Assembly (NCBI GenBank): GCA_947175055.1
Contig: CAMWLJ010000001.1
Span: 45,322 to 109,321 of the forward strand
Direction of reading: 5' to 3'
Source of the DNA: an uncultured Lachnospiraceae bacterium
GTDB lineage: Bacteria > Bacillota > Clostridia > Lachnospirales > Lachnospiraceae
Length of the DNA stretch: 64,000 nucleotides
Shown: positions 26,330 to 35,383 of the stretch, in pieces
Numbering within the stretch: the stretch's first letter is position 1
Layout: every line of letters starts with the position of its first letter
Made by a program: the position numbers and the translations under genes
Notes under the pieces: generated by a model
Told to the model about the DNA's origin: nothing
Databases searched by the model: none
The model's input: the letters and a program-made list of their open reading frames with translations, nothing else

Positions 26330-26358
26330 TTTACACGGTTTGTATAGTTTGCTATAAT
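26330..26358 (+). promoter_or_regulatory. Sigma-A promoter of the glycan locus
   Basis: TTTACA (26330-26335) and a perfect TATAAT (26353-26358) are 17 bp apart. The transcript would start near 26365 and have a leader of about 170 nt that ends in the G10 tract. Confidence 0.8.
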
Positions 26359-26518
26359 GATTAAGTAAAAGTTGAGCATTATAGTTAACTGCATTAGCAA
26401 TTTTGTGTTTATCCTTACAAGAGCTTATGCATATGGCAGTGTCCTAAATTGATAATTGCAATTTGTTATGGCGCTTATGATAGATGCAGGAGTCAACGGT
26501 CAATCGTGCATTTTTCAA

Positions 26519-26528
26519 GGGGGGGGGG
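26519..26528 (+). promoter_or_regulatory. Ten-G homopolymer at the ribosome-binding site of the YesN-like regulator
   Basis: Ten consecutive G residues lie 9 nt before the TTG start at 26538, where a GGAGG site would normally be. G runs of this length are prone to slippage during replication, and length changes would alter the spacing or pairing with 16S rRNA. No other ribosome site is visible upstream of this start. Confidence 0.7.
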
Positions 26529-26537
26529 TAAGACCGT

Positions 26538-28028
26538 TTGAAGATCATTATTGTGGAGGATGAGTCGATCATTCGCAATGGACTGGTGAAGCATATCAAG
26601 TGGGAGAGCCTGGGGATCAGTGAGATCCGGGTAGCAGCGAATACGCAGGAGGCTCTTACAATCTGTGAGAGTTATATACCGGATATCGTGGTGTCTGATA
26701 TTTCCATGCCCGGAGAGAATGGCATCCTGCTGTGTCGGAAACTGCGGAAGCTCTTCCCGGATATTGAGATCATTTTCGTCACCGGCTATGCGGATAAGGA
26801 ATATCTGAAGGCGGCGATCGATTTGCATGCGGTGCGGTATGTGGAGAAGCCGATCAACAGGAAGGATATTTCGGAAGCGGTACAGGAGGCTGTGAATAGG
26901 TATCAGAAGACGATGGAGCATAAGGAGGCGCAGTTACATACGCTGTTCATTGATTCGGCTTCTTTTCCGATCAATATCAGAGGGAAGAATGTGTTCCGAG
27001 TAGGTATTTTGCAGCTTGATCAGAAGGAGGGGCTGGCAGAGATTAAGCAGAAATTAACGGAAGGTGTGGATGGATGGCTCAGAAAGTATAGTCTGGCAAT
27101 GCTGATGGAGATTTCGGATCCGATGACGCTCTCTTTTCTGCTGGGTGGAGAAGATGGGGAGCCGTTGGAAGCATCTGCAAGAAAGGAATATATGCAGCTT
27201 GTGGAACAGATTCTGGGGGAGAAGATCCGTTGGTTTTTGGCCATGGGCCATCGGGTAGAAGGGACGGAACATATTACGGACTCCTGGCAGACGGCGAAGC
27301 AGGTGAAGAATGCACTGGCTTATCTGGGCTGGAATCATGTAGCCTATTCCGAAGACCTGCATGGCAGTCATAGATTTGAGACGGATATGACTGTGGTTGA
27401 GCATTTTGCCGAGGCGGTATCCGGCAAGAAGGAAGAGGAGGCCGCAGAGCTTTTGAATAATTTTGCGCAGGAATTGGAAGAGAAACAGATTTTCTTGAAT
27501 GGAGAGATCCGGCATGTTTATTATGCCTTGAATCTGGTCATAAAGCAGGCGGAACTTACGCTGCGTGTCAACGATAAGAATCATGAAACGGATGTGGTAA
27601 ACGGGGATTTTTTTGAGCATGTGGCTACTTTTGCGGAGATGAATCAGTATTTGCAGAGCCGTCTTTCGGCACTCTTTGAGGATGGTGAGGCACAGAAGTG
27701 CACTTATGTGGTAAAGAAAGTTATGGATTATATCTGGGAGAATTACGCAGACTCCTCCCTTTCGATCAAAATACTGGCGGATCATGTTTATCTTACGCCG
27801 ACTTATTTGAGCAATGTATTTAAGAAGAGCGCCGGTCTGACGATTGGGCAGTATATGGTGGATGTGCGGATTGATAAGGCGAAGCGGTTGATGAGGGACC
27901 CTCAACTTAAGTTCTATCAGGTGGCTTCCATGGTAGGTTATGAGGACGCTAACTACTTTGCTAAGATCTTTAAGAAAAAGACGAATATGACACCGTCGGA
28001 GTATAAGGAGAGTTTATCGGTTCGATGA
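26538..28028 (+). CDS. YesN-like response regulator with AraC-type output domain
   Basis: An N-terminal receiver domain (residues about 1-120: acidic pocket VEDE, phospho-acceptor Asp in VVSDISMPG, Lys in VEKPI) is joined by a long linker to a C-terminal AraC-type double helix-turn-helix (about 395-496, with SIKILADHVYLTPTYLSNVFKKSAG). These regulators are paired with YesM kinases and control nearby sugar ABC transporters. The start is TTG 26538; the G10 run takes the place of a normal ribosome site. Overlaps the kinase gene by ATGA. Confidence 0.9.
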   Translation: MKIIIVEDESIIRNGLVKHIKWESLGISEIRVAANTQEALTICESYIPDIVVSDISMPGENGILLCRKLRKLFPDIEIIFVTGYADKEYLKAAIDLHAVRYVEKPINRKDISEAVQEAVNRYQKTMEHKEAQLHTLFIDSASFPINIRGKNVFRVGILQLDQKEGLAEIKQKLTEGVDGWLRKYSLAMLMEISDPMTLSFLLGGEDGEPLEASARKEYMQLVEQILGEKIRWFLAMGHRVEGTEHITDSWQTAKQVKNALAYLGWNHVAYSEDLHGSHRFETDMTVVEHFAEAVSGKKEEEAAELLNNFAQELEEKQIFLNGEIRHVYYALNLVIKQAELTLRVNDKNHETDVVNGDFFEHVATFAEMNQYLQSRLSALFEDGEAQKCTYVVKKVMDYIWENYADSSLSIKILADHVYLTPTYLSNVFKKSAGLTIGQYMVDVRIDKAKRLMRDPQLKFYQVASMVGYEDANYFAKIFKKKTNMTPSEYKESLSVR

Positions 28029-29830
28029 AAACGATGATGGCGAAGATGTCTATGCAGAGGCGGATGATGATCTATTTTGCAGTGCCCTTGTTGATCATAC
28101 AGATCGTAATTGCGGCTTCCTGCTATCCGGCGCTCCTGGTGAGATTTCGGAAACAGATGGATTACTTGCTGGGGCAGTCTATCAATCAGGCAGTTTCTTT
28201 CCTGGAAAGTTATATTCATAATATGGAATACCTTACGCAGCTGGTGGAAAACAACGGACAGATTTATGGTGTTTTGACTGCTGAGCAATTTTTGGGGAAG
28301 AAGAAGCCGGATGAGCAGTATATGGAATTCTATATGTTGAACAGGACCTTTAATTCACTTGAATTTTCCAATTCTTTATATCGGTTCGGATTGTATATTT
28401 CTGATGATATCGCTTATGTCAATAATAATTATTTCATATTTCCGCAAAGCAGATTGGAAGAACGGAACGACCATGCCAGAATGAAGGAATACTTTGCCAG
28501 TGGGAGGGACTATCTTGTGCTCAGTGAAGAGCGGAAAGATATTGGTTCCAGGGATACGTCCAAGATGCTGACCCTGTATCATCAGATTTCAAATAGCAGT
28601 ACCGAGGAGATCGTGGGAATATGCAGTATCAGTATTGATATGGATCGTATCGTGCAGGTGATGGAGAATGCAAATATTACTTCACATGGGCTTGTTTATC
28701 TGGTCAATGCGGAAGGGGAGGGAATCGTATCCAGTAATGAAACACTTTTTCAAGAATTGAGAGAATGGGATCTTTTTCCCTTGAAGGGGGAAGAGATATC
28801 CGGGCAGTCTGTAAAGATGGGAAGGACTACTTATTATGCAGACAGAAAGGATATTGAGAATACCGGATGGCAGATGGTCTCTCTGATTCCTGTTAGGGAA
28901 TACGATGGACAATATCGAAGTATGGTTTTGTTGGCGGTCATTTCAGTTGTCATTATGGCATTTACGATCATGATGGTTTCGTATTTCCTTTCCAATTATT
29001 ATGTAGGTCGTTTAAAGAAGCTGGGGCTTCAGATGAAGCATCTGCAGGACGGTAATTTAAACGTGCAGCTTCCCTCGGCCCAACAAGGAGATGAGATCGA
29101 AGAGGTATATCGGAATTTTAACTTCATGGTTGGTGAAGTTCGCAGATTATTGAAGGAGGAGTTTCAGCTTGGTAAGGATGTGAGGGTAGCAGAATTACGC
29201 GCTCTGCAGGCACAGATCAATCCGCACTTCTTGTATAATACACTTGACCTGATCAATTGGATCGCAATGGATTATGGTGCTGAGGATATCGAGAAGATCG
29301 CATGGAATCTGGCCCGATTTTATCGGCTGAGTCTCAATCGGGGGCAGGATCTTATCAGTATCGGTGAGGAGGTGGAGCATGTCCAGGTGTATGTCAATAT
29401 CCAGAAATTTCATTATGACGATGCGGTACACCTTGAAGTAGACATTCCGGAGGAGTTGAAGTCATTGGCATGTTTGAATATTATTTTGCAGCCTTTTGTG
29501 GAGAACGCGATCTTACACGGAATCGGTGAGAGGACGGAGATCAGCCAGTGCTCCATTTCCATTCGGGTACGGCAGCAAGGGGATGATATTCTGTTTACGG
29601 TCAAGGATGACGGGCCCGGTATGACGCAGAAGCAGATGGAGGAGGCGGAGATGCTTGATATCAGCCAGATCAAAGGCGGATATGGGGTTAAGAATATCAA
29701 CTTCCGTATTAAGCTGTGTTTCGGAGAAGAATACGGTGTTCGATATGAGAGCGTACTGGGAGAGGGAACGACAGCTTTTATTCTGATTCCGGCCATGACA
29801 ATGGAAGAGGCAGAGAAGAAGATCATGTGA
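28025..29830 (+). CDS. YesM-like sensor histidine kinase
   Basis: The 601-residue protein has two membrane segments (about 14-32 and 298-320), an extracytoplasmic sensor region between them, a HAMP domain (about 325-375), the His_kinase domain with the phospho-acceptor His in QAQINPHFLYNTLDLIN and a C-terminal ATPase domain (FVENAILHGIGE, DDGPGMT). It probably senses an extracellular sugar or the loaded binding protein and phosphorylates the upstream regulator. The signal is not known. Confidence 0.92.
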   Translation: MKTMMAKMSMQRRMMIYFAVPLLIIQIVIAASCYPALLVRFRKQMDYLLGQSINQAVSFLESYIHNMEYLTQLVENNGQIYGVLTAEQFLGKKKPDEQYMEFYMLNRTFNSLEFSNSLYRFGLYISDDIAYVNNNYFIFPQSRLEERNDHARMKEYFASGRDYLVLSEERKDIGSRDTSKMLTLYHQISNSSTEEIVGICSISIDMDRIVQVMENANITSHGLVYLVNAEGEGIVSSNETLFQELREWDLFPLKGEEISGQSVKMGRTTYYADRKDIENTGWQMVSLIPVREYDGQYRSMVLLAVISVVIMAFTIMMVSYFLSNYYVGRLKKLGLQMKHLQDGNLNVQLPSAQQGDEIEEVYRNFNFMVGEVRRLLKEEFQLGKDVRVAELRALQAQINPHFLYNTLDLINWIAMDYGAEDIEKIAWNLARFYRLSLNRGQDLISIGEEVEHVQVYVNIQKFHYDDAVHLEVDIPEELKSLACLNIILQPFVENAILHGIGERTEISQCSISIRVRQQGDDILFTVKDDGPGMTQKQMEEAEMLDISQIKGGYGVKNINFRIKLCFGEEYGVRYESVLGEGTTAFILIPAMTMEEAEKKIM

Positions 29831-29922
29831 GTCGGTGGTAAAACCTGGGTTTGGATAATTTGTACACATATTCTTTTTTATGTTCCACAAAAGCACAAAA
29901 ATTGACAAGAAATTAGCGTTAG

Positions 29923-29949
29923 AAAGCAGCGAATCAGCTGCTTTTTTTT
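29923..29949 (+). terminator. Terminator after the two-component genes
   Basis: AAGCAGC (29924-29930) pairs with GCTGCTT (29937-29943), with a GAATCA loop, followed by a run of eight T residues. It separates the regulator genes from the transporter. Confidence 0.88.
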
Positions 29950-30066
29950 GTCCTGTTTTGGGATCTATTTTCGTCATTTAGTTTATGAAAGTAAAAAAAT
30001 ACAGGAGAAAAATAAACAAAAAGGAAAAGAGCATAAGATATTCCTTAATATCATAGTTTTGCCTCA

Positions 30067-30095
30067 TTCAAATTGCACAAAATATTTCTTATAAT
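30067..30095 (+). promoter_or_regulatory. Candidate promoter of the transporter-glycosidase operon
   Basis: TTCAAA (30067-30072) is 17 bp from TATAAT (30090-30095). The -35 match is 4 of 6. Such promoters are often activated by a YesN-type regulator. No clear operator repeat was identified. Confidence 0.5.
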
Positions 30096-30143
30096 TTATG
30101 TAATGTTTGTGAAAGGATAAATAAAAGGAAAGGAAGAAAGAAC

Positions 30144-31058
30144 ATGAAAGCTTTTATGGAAGAAGTAAAAAAGAACAAGGCGCTCTTTGTCATGGCGGCT
30201 CCGGCAGTGCTTCTCGTATTGGTCATGCAGTATCTGCCCATGTCGGGTCTGGTATTGGCATTTAAGAACTACCGGTATGATATGGGCGTCTTCGGCAGTG
30301 ATTGGAACGGGCTGGCAAATTTCTCCTACCTGTTCTCATCCGGTACAGGTTGGTTGATCACCAGGAATACCATTCTCTATAATCTCTTGAACTTGATCAC
30401 ATCACAAATGTTGGCTGTATTGATCGCGATCTTTATCACGGAGATGAATGGGAAGATATTCAAGAAAGTGTCTCAGTCGGTTATTTTCCTGCCTTATTTC
30501 ATTTCATGGGTCATTGTCGGCGTATTTGTATACAACATTTTTAACTATGAGACAGGTCTTATGAATGGACTGCTGACTGCCGTAGGTCTAGAGGCGGTCA
30601 ACATGTATGACAAGCCGGGAGCATGGCCGGTCATTATCTGTATCTTTAATTCCTGGAAATGGTGTGGATATAATTCGGTCATCTATATTGCCGCGATCAC
30701 CGGTGTGGATTCAGAAATTTATGAAGCGGCGTCTATCGATGGCGCGACAATCTTCCAGAGGATCCGCGCGATTACATTGCCGAGCATCAAACCTACCATT
30801 ATCACTATGCTTCTCCTGCAGGTGGGACGTATTCTGCGTGGCGATTTCGAGATGTTCTATCAGATTGTTGGTAATAACGGACAGCTATATAATGCAACAG
30901 ATGTTATTGACACCTATGTATTCCGCTCCTTGATGCAGAATTCCAATATCGGTATGACTGCGGCGGCATCTTTCTATCAGTCGGCACTCTGCTTTATCAT
31001 TATCATGGTCGTAAATGCAGTAGTGAAGAGGATTGATGCAGACTATGCTTTGTTCTAA
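30144..31058 (+). CDS. LplB-type sugar ABC transporter permease
   Basis: The 304-residue protein has six predicted membrane segments and the cytoplasmic EAA loop EAASIDGATIFQRIRAITLPSIKPT near residue 195-220, which docks with the ATPase. The N-terminal region (MQYLPMSGLVLAFKNYRYDMGVFGSDWNGL) is characteristic of the LplB family for oligosaccharide import. It pairs with the next gene. No ATPase gene is in the locus, so a shared MsmX-type ATPase elsewhere is expected. Confidence 0.92.
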   Translation: MKAFMEEVKKNKALFVMAAPAVLLVLVMQYLPMSGLVLAFKNYRYDMGVFGSDWNGLANFSYLFSSGTGWLITRNTILYNLLNLITSQMLAVLIAIFITEMNGKIFKKVSQSVIFLPYFISWVIVGVFVYNIFNYETGLMNGLLTAVGLEAVNMYDKPGAWPVIICIFNSWKWCGYNSVIYIAAITGVDSEIYEAASIDGATIFQRIRAITLPSIKPTIITMLLLQVGRILRGDFEMFYQIVGNNGQLYNATDVIDTYVFRSLMQNSNIGMTAAASFYQSALCFIIIMVVNAVVKRIDADYALF

Positions 31059-31075
31059 AAAGGGAGGGATGAGAA

Positions 31076-31984
31076 ATGGCTAACAATATGCAAGGTGTAA
31101 AAATTAAAATGAGTCCGTCAACGAAGTTGTTCTATGTCATTTGCTATGTAGTGGTAACGATCGTTGCATTGGCATGTCTTCTTCCATTTATCATGCTGAT
31201 ATCCGGATCTTTTTCTTCGGAGCAGGCTATTCGATTTCAGGGATACGGACTTTTACCCAGAGAGTTTTCAACTGCAGCGTACGAGCTTATTTTTAAGACA
31301 CCCATAACAGTTATCAGGGCATATGGCGTATCGATCTTTATCACGGTCGCCGGAACTGCACTTGGACTTTTATTTACAACTATGACAGCGTATGTCATTG
31401 CAAGACAAGATTTCAAATACAGAAATCAGTTATCCTTTTTCTTCTATTTTACAACGTTGTTTAATGGAGGAATGGTATGTACGTACATTTTCTATATACA
31501 GTACCTGCATTTGAAAGATAATATGTTGGCATTGATCCTGCCCTCTATGTTCAATGTGTTTTATCTACTGATCATGAGGACATTTGTAGCAGCGATCCCG
31601 ACGGCACTGATCGAATCGGCTAAGATTGACGGCGCAGGAGAGTATAAGATATTCTTCAGGATCATTCTACCATTGCTGAAATCCGGTCTGGCAACGATCG
31701 GCTTGTTTCTGGCCCTGGGCTACTGGAATGATTGGTACAATGCAATGCTGTATATGAATGATGAAAAGCGTTATCCGTTACAGTATATGTTGTACAGCCT
31801 GATGCAGAAGACACAGGCAATGGCGGCGATCGCCAGTCAGGCAAACATTCAGATGATTGATATGCCTTCTAACTCTTTAAAACTTGCTATGGCAGTGGTG
31901 GCTACCGGTCCGATCGTATTGGTATATCCGTTTGTACAGAAATATTTCGTAAAGGGTGTCACGGTGGGGTCCGTAAAAGGTTGA
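31076..31984 (+). CDS. LplC/YtcP-type sugar ABC transporter permease
   Basis: The 302-residue permease has about six membrane segments, the EAA loop IESAKIDGAGEYKIFFRIILPLLKSG (near 180-205) and the family C-terminus VYPFVQKYFVKGVTVGSVKG. It forms the translocation pore with the LplB-type partner 17 bp upstream. Confidence 0.92.
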   Translation: MANNMQGVKIKMSPSTKLFYVICYVVVTIVALACLLPFIMLISGSFSSEQAIRFQGYGLLPREFSTAAYELIFKTPITVIRAYGVSIFITVAGTALGLLFTTMTAYVIARQDFKYRNQLSFFFYFTTLFNGGMVCTYIFYIQYLHLKDNMLALILPSMFNVFYLLIMRTFVAAIPTALIESAKIDGAGEYKIFFRIILPLLKSGLATIGLFLALGYWNDWYNAMLYMNDEKRYPLQYMLYSLMQKTQAMAAIASQANIQMIDMPSNSLKLAMAVVATGPIVLVYPFVQKYFVKGVTVGSVKG

Positions 31985-32082
31985 TACGCATAAGATGCAG
32001 GCAGAAATGGAAGACTAAATATTTGGGTTAAAATAAAAATTTATATATAACATTTTAACAAAACATAACAGGAGGAAAATTT

Positions 32083-33648
32083 ATGATCAAGAGAACAAAA
32101 ACACTGAAAAGACTGCTGGCTACAGGAATGGCAGCCATCATGACGGCGGGTATGCTTACCGGCTGCGGAGGCGGATCCTCAAATTCAACAGATAGTTCGT
32201 CCGGTCAGGAAAGTTCCGGTGCAGAGAGTGCAGAGGCGGAAGGAGGCGAGGCGGCAGCCGGAGAACTGGATACTTCCAAGGAAGTGGCTTTGTCCATGTA
32301 CGTGATCAGTGACCGTCCGGCAGGACAGGATATAGTGGATGAGAATTTGAATAAGATCTTGAAGGAGAAGCTGAATTGTACATTGAAGATCAACTATATC
32401 GGATGGGCGGAATATGCTAACAAGTACCCGCTTTTGTTCTCCTCAGGAGAGGAATTCGATATGGCATATGCTGCCAGCTGGCTGAATTATCCATCCCTTG
32501 CACAGAAGGGCGCTTTTATGAACCTGGATGAACTGTGGCCGACCTATGCACCGGATAACTTTGCAGCCGCGCCGGAGGCAGCCAAGGAGCAGGCTACAGT
32601 AGCGGGACATTATTACTGTGTTCCACAGCAGTTTGCTACGACCAATGCATATGGAGCGATCTATCGTAAAGATCTGGTAGAGGGAAGTGACTGGGACGGT
32701 GTGATGGAAACTTTTGAAGATATCGAAGAATACTGTGATATCGTCAAAGAACTGCACCCGGAGATTGAGCCGCTTGATCAGTATTCGGCGGCGCCGGAAT
32801 GGTCTCTCACTTATATGAGACACCAGGGCTATAATGCTTTGGCAGAGGGCATCCGTTATCTTTGGTATGATCCAACAGAAGAAAATCCGAAGGTAGTTGC
32901 CAATGAGAGCTATGAAAAGATGCCGGAATTCCTGGAAATGATGGCGAGATGGAATGAAAAAGGATTCTTTACAAAGTCTGCCCTGTCAGATACGGATTCT
33001 CAAAAATTCCAGAATGGTAAAGCTGCGCTGCGCGTTCATAACATTGATACTTACCGTGGTCAGGCGATCCTGCATCCGGATTGGGGTGTAAGCTATTCCA
33101 ATTTTGTTAAGAATTTGTCGCATCTTCCGTACACACAGGACTGTATGGTGATTTCCAATACTTCCAAGAATCCGGAGAGAGCGATGGCTCTTTGGAATTT
33201 GATCACAACGGATCAGGAAGTATATGATGCGTTCATGTACGGTGTTCTGGATGTTACGTATACGCTGCAAGATGATCAGTTTGATATCACGGACAAAGAT
33301 TTATATGGCGAGGGTGCTATGTGGGCTGCTCGTACGAATGAACTCAACAGGAATCCAGTGGGAACACCGGAAGAGTTTGATATCATGAAAGCGGAATTTG
33401 AAGAGACGATCGCTGCAAACAATACCGCAGAAAAATATTCGGCATTTGTTTTTGATACGAGCACGGTGGAGACAGAGCTGGCAGCTTGTAACAATGTTTG
33501 GCAGCAGTATTGGTGGCCTCTTGAGCTGGCATATACAGATAGAGAGACAGGGCTGGCAGAATATGCGGAAAAGATGAAGGCTGCAGGTCTCGATAAGATC
33601 ATGGAAGAAGCACAGAGACAGCTGGATGAGTATACGGCAAGCCACTAA
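32083..33648 (+). CDS. Extracellular sugar-binding lipoprotein (DUF3502 type)
   Basis: The N-terminus carries a lipoprotein signal with lipobox MLTGC followed by a Gly/Ser/Asp/Glu-rich linker. The 521-residue protein has the solute-binding family 1 fold. Its C-terminal 150 residues (SAFVFDTSTVETELAACNNVWQQY) match the DUF3502 region of LplA-like proteins. It delivers oligosaccharides to the two permeases just upstream. A terminator follows at 33746-33786. The glycan is inferred from the downstream glycosidases. Confidence 0.9.
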   Translation: MIKRTKTLKRLLATGMAAIMTAGMLTGCGGGSSNSTDSSSGQESSGAESAEAEGGEAAAGELDTSKEVALSMYVISDRPAGQDIVDENLNKILKEKLNCTLKINYIGWAEYANKYPLLFSSGEEFDMAYAASWLNYPSLAQKGAFMNLDELWPTYAPDNFAAAPEAAKEQATVAGHYYCVPQQFATTNAYGAIYRKDLVEGSDWDGVMETFEDIEEYCDIVKELHPEIEPLDQYSAAPEWSLTYMRHQGYNALAEGIRYLWYDPTEENPKVVANESYEKMPEFLEMMARWNEKGFFTKSALSDTDSQKFQNGKAALRVHNIDTYRGQAILHPDWGVSYSNFVKNLSHLPYTQDCMVISNTSKNPERAMALWNLITTDQEVYDAFMYGVLDVTYTLQDDQFDITDKDLYGEGAMWAARTNELNRNPVGTPEEFDIMKAEFEETIAANNTAEKYSAFVFDTSTVETELAACNNVWQQYWWPLELAYTDRETGLAEYAEKMKAAGLDKIMEEAQRQLDEYTASH

Positions 33649-33745
33649 TAACGAAATATTTGTCATATAATGAATTTGGTTTCACAAAAACAGGCGTACA
33701 GTTTACAATATTGTGTAAAGAAATGTAGACTTACTGCGTGATAAC

Positions 33746-33786
33746 AGAGCACCGTGCAGAAATAATGGTTCGGTGCTCTTGTTTTT
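33746..33786 (+). terminator. Terminator after the binding-protein gene
   Basis: AGAGCACCG (33746-33754) pairs with CGGTGCTCT (33771-33779), followed by TGTTTTT. It could uncouple the highly expressed binding protein from the glycosidase genes. Confidence 0.85.
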
Positions 33787-33834
33787 CAATCATAATGGAG
33801 GTAAGTTTGAAAAATCACACTGAGGTGCTGTTTT

Positions 33835-33967
33835 TCGCAGCCTTCGCAAAAATAGCTTCGGCACAAATTCTGTTGATCGCAGAGCAAAATTGGAGTATTC
33901 CTTCGGAAAACTCTGAAATTCTGCTCGCGTCCTCAGCGTAAAACGCTTCGGAATGGAGGAAAATATG
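33835..33967 (+). repeat. Leader cassette repeat ending at the GH30 start codon
   Basis: This copy shares a 106-nt stretch (33862-33967) with 36784-36889, with about eight differences. It begins with GCAGCCTTCGC and GCTTCGG pieces also found at 15723-15748. RNA from it could fold into a long imperfect hairpin (GAGCAAAAT with ATTCTGCTC around GGAGT.. TTCC-TTC-GGAA). It ends with GCTTCGGAATGGAGGAAA directly before ATG 33965. An in-frame short ORF with TTG start and GGAGG site (about 33804-33941) overlaps it and could be a leader peptide. Confidence 0.75.
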
Positions 33968-35314
33968 AAGAAAGCAACGATGTTTACAACTGTATTTTGC
34001 AGTGAAGGTGTCCGGCAGGAAACCTATGAGACGAGTCTGGTCCCCGACAGTAAGGCCCAGGAAGCAGATGTGGTGAATGTATATCCACATAAAAGGTATC
34101 AGACGATCAAGGGCTTTGGGGCGGCGCTCACGGAGTCGGCAGGCTATACGCTGGCGCGGATGAGCGAAGGGAAGCGGCAGGAGATCGTGGATGTCTGTTA
34201 TGGCAAAGACGGGATTGGGTATACACTGGGTAGGATCCATATGGACAGCTGCGATTTCTCCGTCAGCAATTATTGTGCGGTGGAGAATGCGGAAGATCCT
34301 GCATTCGGGGATTTTACGCTGGAACGGGATGCGAAGTATGTGCAGCCTCTTTTGAAGATGGCTGCAGATGCACTGGGGAAACCGGTCTTATTGCTGCTTT
34401 CTCCCTGGTCACCGCCGGCCTTTATGAAAGAGACGGGCGTGCGCAACGGCGGTGGGCATTTGCGTAGAGAGTGTTATCAGACCTATGCGGATTACGTGGT
34501 AAAATATATCACCGAGTATGAGAAGCGAGGGATGCCGATAGACTGTATGACGGTGCAGAATGAACCTCTGGCCGTACAGACATGGGATTCTTGCGAGTAT
34601 ACGGCAGAAGAAGAGAAGGAGTTTTTAAGAGACTACCTGTATCCGGCGCTGCGAGAGAACGGACTGGAGCATGTGAAGCTGTATATTTGGGATCACAACA
34701 AGGAGCGGGTCTATGAACGGGCTTGTGAGATCGTGGATGAGACGACGAAGGACATGGTGGCAGGGGTGGCCTATCACTGGTATTCGGGAGATCATTTTGA
34801 GACTTTGCAGATGGTAAGGGAGGATTTTCCGGAACTGATGCTGATGCGCAGTGAAGGCTGCGTGGAATATGCCAGAGGGAAAGAGCATGTACAGGATGAC
34901 ATGCGCCATGCCAAGTTGTATGCACATGACCTGATCGGGGACCTGAACCATGGAATGAACAGCTGGCTGGACTGGAATCTGGTATTGGATGAACAGGGTG
35001 GCCCTAATCATGTTGGAAATTTCTGTAATGCGCCGGTGATGTGCGATACGACCACGGATACGGTGGAGTATAAACCCATGTTCTACGCCATCGGACAATT
35101 CAGTAAATATATTCTACCGGGTGCTGTCAGGATTGGTTGTTCCAGCTTTTCACCGGAGGTGGAGGTGACTGCAGCGCAAAACCCGGACGGTTCGGTGGCA
35201 GTGGTGATCCTGTATACCGGTAAGGGCAGGAAGATGATACACTTGCGGACGGAAGGGAAAGTCACGAAAGTTGTTTTGCCTGGGAACAGCGTATCGACGG
35301 TGGTTCTTCAATGA
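33965..35314 (+). CDS. GH30 family glycosidase (beta-glucanase or glucosylceramidase-like)
   Basis: The 449-residue enzyme has the GH30 signature: YQTIKGFGAALTESAGY near the N-terminus, LSPWSPPAFM, acid/base Glu200 in VQNEP and nucleophile Glu297 in MRSEGC, with a C-terminal beta domain. GH30 enzymes with this layout include beta-1,6-glucanases and beta-glucosylceramidases. No signal peptide is present, so it probably acts in the cytoplasm on imported oligosaccharides. ATG 33965 is chosen because GGAGGA (33955-33960) is 4 nt upstream. A GH5 gene follows. Confidence 0.88.
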   Translation: MKKATMFTTVFCSEGVRQETYETSLVPDSKAQEADVVNVYPHKRYQTIKGFGAALTESAGYTLARMSEGKRQEIVDVCYGKDGIGYTLGRIHMDSCDFSVSNYCAVENAEDPAFGDFTLERDAKYVQPLLKMAADALGKPVLLLLSPWSPPAFMKETGVRNGGGHLRRECYQTYADYVVKYITEYEKRGMPIDCMTVQNEPLAVQTWDSCEYTAEEEKEFLRDYLYPALRENGLEHVKLYIWDHNKERVYERACEIVDETTKDMVAGVAYHWYSGDHFETLQMVREDFPELMLMRSEGCVEYARGKEHVQDDMRHAKLYAHDLIGDLNHGMNSWLDWNLVLDEQGGPNHVGNFCNAPVMCDTTTDTVEYKPMFYAIGQFSKYILPGAVRIGCSSFSPEVEVTAAQNPDGSVAVVILYTGKGRKMIHLRTEGKVTKVVLPGNSVSTVVLQ

Positions 35315-35360
35315 TCGATGTTAAAGAAAAGGAATAGCAGAAAAAATGGAACAAAAAACT

Positions 35361-35383
35361 GCTTCGGCATGGAGGTAAGTATG
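35361..35383 (+). repeat. Short leader cassette copy at the GH5 start
   Basis: GCTTCGGCATGGAGGTAAGT leads into ATG 35381. The same 20-nt stretch, with one or two changes, precedes the nusB start and the GH30 start. Confidence 0.6.

Larger units (their letters stand above)
29831..30143 (+). other. Intergenic region: terminator then promoter
   Basis: This 313-bp gap holds the terminator at 29923-29949 after the kinase gene and a promoter candidate at 30067-30095 ahead of the transporter genes. The middle is AT-rich with no gene. Confidence 0.6.

Noticed and set aside
33804-33941. 45-codon ORF in the GH30 leader as a real gene
   Set aside because: It has a TTG start and a GGAGG site, but it lies in a dispersed repeat and is broken in the second copy. 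It is noted only as a possible leader peptide.
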